A stretch of 64,000 nt of DNA from Pelecanus crispus (Eukaryota; Chordata; Aves; Pelecaniformes; Pelecanidae), in the NCBI RefSeq assembly GCF_030463565.1, contig NC_134651.1, positions 11,358,734-11,422,733 on the forward strand, written 5' to 3'. How positions within the stretch are numbered: position 1 is the stretch's first letter; each line of letters begins with the position of its first letter. This document shows, piece after piece, positions 60,574 through 64,000 of the stretch. Under the pieces are notes generated by a model. That model was not told the DNA's origin. It made no database searches and saw nothing but the letters and a program-made list of their open reading frames with translations. The translations under genes and the position numbers were made by a program.

Positions 60574-62326
60574 TCACAGCGTGGCCTCGCTGCGGTACAG
60601 CGGCTGCGGGGGCTCACCAGGGCAGGTGCCAGCACGGCGCCGGGCGGTGATGACCAACGTGCCGGCCTCGGTGAGGGCACAGCTCACCGACAGCGGGTCC
60701 GTGTCCTCAGGTAGCTGGCACTTGTGGGTGAAGGTGTCGCAGACGGTGCCGTCCTCAGCCACCTGTGGGGACGCAGCACTGGCGTGATGGGGCACGGCAC
60801 GGCATGGCACAGCACAGCAGCACACAGCACAGTCCCAGTTATCCCAGTGCTAGTGATGGAGCAGCTCCCAGCTGCCCCGGCCCCAGCAAGGAGCTCAACA
60901 GGGCGGTTCCCAGTCACCCAGTGCCTCAGGGGCAATTCCCAGTTACCCCAGTGTCAGCAGAGAGCAGCTCCTACTTGTCTCAGTCCTGGGGTGGGGTAAT
61001 TTCCAGTTACCCCAGTGCCAGCAGAGGCCATTCCCAGTTATCCCAGTGCCAGAAGGGGCAGTTCCCAGGTACCCCAGTACTAGCTGGGGCCATTCCTAGT
61101 TATCCCAGTGCCAGAAGGGGCAGTTCCCAGTTACCCCAGTACCAGCAGGGGCCATTCCTAATTGTCCCAGTGCCAGAAGGGGCAGCTCCCAGTTACCTCA
61201 GTACCAGCAGGGGCCATTCCCAGTTACCCCAGTACTGGCAGGGGCCATTTGCCGTTCCCCCCTTGCAGGAGGGGGTGCCGTGGGGCAGCACCCCCAGTGC
61301 TGCATGGCGGGGGGGTGGCGGTGCCCCCCGGGGTGCCTCACCTTCTCAGCCTGGATGGCGACGTGGCAGTTGGAGGTGGTCACCACGATGTCGGGGGGCT
61401 CGAACTGGCTGACGTCGGCCACCACCTGGTAGGTGTCACCTTGGGCACGCACCCAGGTGCCCAGGCTGCAGGGACACACAGCGCCCGGGGACCCTGCGGG
61501 CATTGGGGGGGCTGCTGGGCACAGGGCCATGGGGCCACGGTCCCCGAGGGCGGTGTGGGAGAGGCTGGGGACACTGGGAGGGGGTCTGGGGGTACCCAGG
61601 GACACTGGGAGGGTCTGGGGGTACCCAGAGGCACTGGGAGGGTCTGGGGCCACTGGACGACCTGGGGACAGCAGGGGAATGGCGCAGGAGGCTGGGGACA
61701 GCCAGGGAAGTCTGGGGGGAGTGGGGTGGGGGGCTGGGGTTACTGGGGGGGCTCTGGGGGTGTACAGGAAAGCGGGGAGGGTAACAGGAGACACTGAAGT
61801 GTTTGGGGTACAGGGGGGCTGAGGACATAAGGACAGACAGGAAGGTCTGGGAGGGGTGGGAAGGGACATGGAGGGGTCTGGGGGCACCGGGAGGCTCAGA
61901 AGGGTCTGGGGAAGGGGGAGCTGGGGGCACGGTGGGCCTAGGGACAGCAGAGACACTGGGGACACGGGGGACTTGGGAGGGGGGGCACAAAGGGACTGGG
62001 GGGCAGAGGGCTCGAGGACAGTCCAGAGAGCCATGGGGCATTTGGGGGACAGTCGGGGCTCTCCCCAGCCCCCTGGTCTGTGCCGGGCACATCCCACGCT
62101 GTGCCCAGGCACGGGGCAGCTGGGTAACCCTTGGGGGGACCCTCCCTGGGGTAGCAGGGACCCCCACCCTCCCATCCCCGGTACCTGGGTACCCGAAGGA
62201 GTCATGTGCCCGCGCCCCGAAGGGGCCGTGCCGCCGGTCGCCCTCGAAGCGGGGCTCGCCATGGCCCTGACCGTAGGTGCCGATGCGCTCGGTGCGGTAC
62301 GCGGAGGCCGAGCCCAGCGAGGCCAT
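60574..62326 (-). CDS. HSPB7-like small heat-shock protein
   Basis: Three exons in transcript order: 62326-62193, 61465-61342 and 60762-60574, giving 148 residues. The N-terminal region is variable (starts [20 protein letters not shown]). The alpha-crystallin domain runs from about residue 50 ([20 protein letters not shown]) through [20 protein letters not shown] to LVITARR and ends [16 protein letters not shown] and HKCQLPED are signatures of HSPB7 (cvHSP), and the protein lacks the C-terminal IxI motif, as HSPB7 does. I call it HSPB7-like rather than HSPB7 because human HSPB7 lies elsewhere; it may be the paralogue named hspb12 in fish. It is presumably a cytosolic ATP-independent chaperone. 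The exon 1 donor was chosen at 62192 because it keeps the domain in frame; a stronger-looking donor 8 bases on does not. The gene is tail-to-tail with CLCN2. Confidence 0.88.
60833..61250. repeat. 31-base minisatellite with 62-base higher-order period, HSPB7-like intron 2
   Basis: Thirteen tandem copies of a unit of the form TCCCAGTTACCCCAGTGCCA followed by about eleven bases. In the right half, copies ending GGGGCCAT alternate with copies ending GGGGCAGT, giving a 62-base dimer period. It fills most of the intron between exons 2 and 3 of the small heat-shock gene. Confidence 0.9.
61555..62060. repeat. Degenerate GGGACACTGGGAGGGTCTGG minisatellite, HSPB7-like intron 1
   Basis: A purine-rich irregular repeat of a roughly 30-35-base unit with CACTGGGAGGGTCTGGGG and GGTACCCAG parts. 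The first four copies are clear and the rest much decayed. It occupies most of intron 1. Confidence 0.7.
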
Positions 62327-62400
62327 GGCGTCTGCCGCCCGCGCCCCCCAAAGCCCCGGCCGCGGGGAGTGGGACGGCCGCCTGCCACTGCTGCCACTGC

Positions 62401-62445
62401 CAGATGCCCATAATTAGGCACCCAGCCCCAGGAATGCGAGATAAG
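62401..62445 (-). promoter_or_regulatory. Muscle-type promoter module of the HSPB7-like gene
   Basis: Seventy-five bases before the start codon, four motifs lie within 45 bases: E-box CAGATG (62401-62406), CArG-like CCATAATTAGG (62408-62418, one base longer than the SRF consensus), TEAD/M-CAT AGGAATG (62430-62436) and a perfect GATA site AGATAAG (62439-62445). This set is typical of cardiac and skeletal muscle promoters and would suit an HSPB7 relative. The motifs are seen; their use is inferred. Confidence 0.45.
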
Positions 62446-62569
62446 GGCCGAGACCTTGCCGTCACCCTGCGGGGACGCAGAGAGGGGGATGCACCACTGC
62501 CACCGCCGGCTGCCGCTCCCCCGGCCCCCCGGGAGGTGCCCCCCGCCCGCAAGAAGAGGCGCCCGGCGC

Positions 62570-64000
62570 AGCGCTCGCACAATGGACTTTATTCGAGACC
62601 TGGCGGGATGGAGGAGGGGGATGCCGGGGTGTGGGCACCCAATGGGTACCCCAGGGGTACCGCTGCAGCGGGGCGGGGGGGCTCAGGCAGCCCCCCCAGG
62701 TATGCACACGCGTGCACATGCACATACACTCCCAAGTGTGCACACACACACGCAGAGCAAAGCCCCCCACCCATCTGCAGGCACCCTGTAACCCCCAGCC
62801 CATCCCAACACTGTGGGGAGCATCCCCTGTTCCCCGGAAAGGGGGTGGTGGTGGGATGGCAGGAAGCCCATCAGCGTGGCGTCAGGCCTGCTGCTCCCTG
62901 CACCCCCCACGGCTTGGCCATGCAGGGAGAGGGGAGCCAGCCCCACGCCGGGCACCCCACAGCGGGGAGGGGGAATGGGTGCCGTGCCCGGCAGAGGTCG
63001 ATGGGGGTGCTGAGGGGACGCGTGGGAGCAGGGACGTAGCGGGTGCTCAGGGCACCCCGGGGTGCGGGGCCGGGGGGGCCGTGGCCGGGCTGGGCGAGGA
63101 GTAGCATGCAGCGGGCGAGCGGCCCCACGAGAACACGTGCCATGCGGGAAGGCGGGGCGCAAGCGTTGGCAAAAACTGGCATTCCTCCCCCAAAAGGCAT
63201 GCCCGGACCCCTGGCACGGCCCTGGGGGGCCCCCGAGCCGGGGTGCCACCCCCAGCCAGGACCAGGGGGACTGGTCGCCCTTCATGTAGGCACTTGGTTC
63301 CCTGCTAGGGGTGAGTGACTTGGGGACGGGGACATCGGTCCCGGGACCTGCCGTCTCCCCCCTCTCTCCACCCCACGTTGCCCCACAGCAGACATGGGGG
63401 GCCCTGGCTGGGCTGAACCCCCCGCTGCAGAGCTGGCTCGGGTGTGCTATCGCTGGTGGCCCAAAGCCCCCAGCCTGGGGGTCTGTGCCCACCCGGCCCC
63501 CCCGGCCCCGCAGTCTCCCCGTGCCGGCCCCACGCACGTACAAAAGTGTAGAAAGCCCCGGCACCGCGGCACATCCACGGCCCCCCGGCCCCCCCGCACC
63601 AGCCCCGTACCCCGAGGCAGCAGTTCACAGTATAAAACTCAGTCCGATAAAAGCCGGCCGTGGAGAGAGGAGAAAAGACCCCTGCTCCCCAAATCCCCCC
63701 CGCCGCCCCGAGCCGAGGGTGCCAGGCACGGGGCAGGGGCACCACAGGATGCTCAGAGAGGTTTAGCCATGCCAAGGGGGGCGGGCCTTGCCCAAAAGGG
63801 GACCCCGGAGTGGTTTGGGGGGAACATGCGAACAACCAGCCCCACTGATTCAGTCCCTTCAGTTTTGGGGGGCACATGTGGGCATCGGGGCAGGGGATGA
63901 ACCTCCCCAAGCCCTTCCCCGTTCTCATGCAAAAATCCAGGAGGGCAACGATGTGGCCAAGCAGGGCCGGGGCACGGCAGGGGCACACTGGCCAGGGGGG
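62570..64000 (-). other. 3'UTR end of an unseen minus-strand gene, probably FAM131A
   Basis: On the minus strand AATAAA at 62588-62593 (in GAATAAAGTCC) forms a clear polyadenylation signal, with cleavage near 62570. No coding exon was recognised from there to the window edge. In human the neighbour on this side of CLCN2 is FAM131A, tail-to-tail with CLCN2, so a minus-strand FAM131A 3'UTR is expected; none of its protein is visible. A short TG/CA patch lies at about 62700-62760. If the assignment is wrong, this is an unidentified 3'UTR plus flank. Confidence 0.45.

Noticed and set aside
62185-62326. HSPB7-like exon 1 ending at the second donor (CAG/GTACCG)
   Set aside because: It puts exon 2 out of the alpha-crystallin frame and meets a stop; the donor 8 bases earlier gives a complete 148-residue chaperone.
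63305-63988. A 228-codon minus-strand frame as the FAM131A C terminus
   Set aside because: None of the FAM131A sequence I remember is present, and composition matches 3'UTR-like GC-rich DNA.

Overview
The window is GC-rich vertebrate DNA, almost certainly from a bird. It has intron-containing vertebrate genes with canonical GT/AG junctions, very compact introns, and a single recognisable transposon tail: a CR1 LINE 3' end at 9010-9109, typical of sauropsids. High GC, many G/C runs and many short minisatellites fit a small, gene-rich avian chromosome. No species can be named.

Layout, left to right: (1) 1-456, the last two coding exons of EPHB3 (+), followed by a probable 3'UTR reaching about 1.6 or 3.5 kb. 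(2) 3.5-23.9 kb, an intergenic stretch with no supportable gene. It is GC-rich but broken by short AT-rich islands dense in TAAT-type homeodomain cores, which look like non-coding regulatory elements. It also holds the CR1 tail and a 500-bp TG/TGCATG array. (3) 24.6-26.6 kb, POLR2H (+), five exons, 150 aa. (4) 27.7-29.5 kb, THPO (-), five coding exons, 164 aa, ending straight after the cytokine domain. (5) 29.5-37.1 kb, intergenic, with minisatellites and GC-rich DNA leading to a TATA-containing CHRD promoter. (6) 37.2-44.9 kb, CHRD (+), 23 exons, about 945 aa once four apparent single-base insertions in exons 2, 3 and 5 are allowed for. (7) 47.6-60.0 kb, CLCN2 (+), 24 exons, 890 aa. (8) 60.6-62.3 kb, a three-exon HSPB7-like small heat-shock gene (-), tail-to-tail with CLCN2. 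(9) 62.57-64.0 kb, the 3' end of another minus-strand gene, by synteny probably FAM131A.

The genes do not form one pathway. They are a syntenic block: human 3q27 carries EPHB3, CHRD, THPO, POLR2H, CLCN2 and FAM131A, but here the POLR2H-THPO-CHRD group has a different order and orientation relative to CLCN2. The most useful observations are the clustered frameshifts in CHRD, the domain-truncated six-cysteine thrombopoietin, the HSPB7-like gene with a compact muscle-type promoter module and tandem splice donors, the altered synteny, and several minisatellites built around transcription-factor-like cores (CCAAT boxes in a CLCN2 intron, TGCAAT units upstream of POLR2H). I found no operon-like, CRISPR, viral or otherwise wholly novel system.
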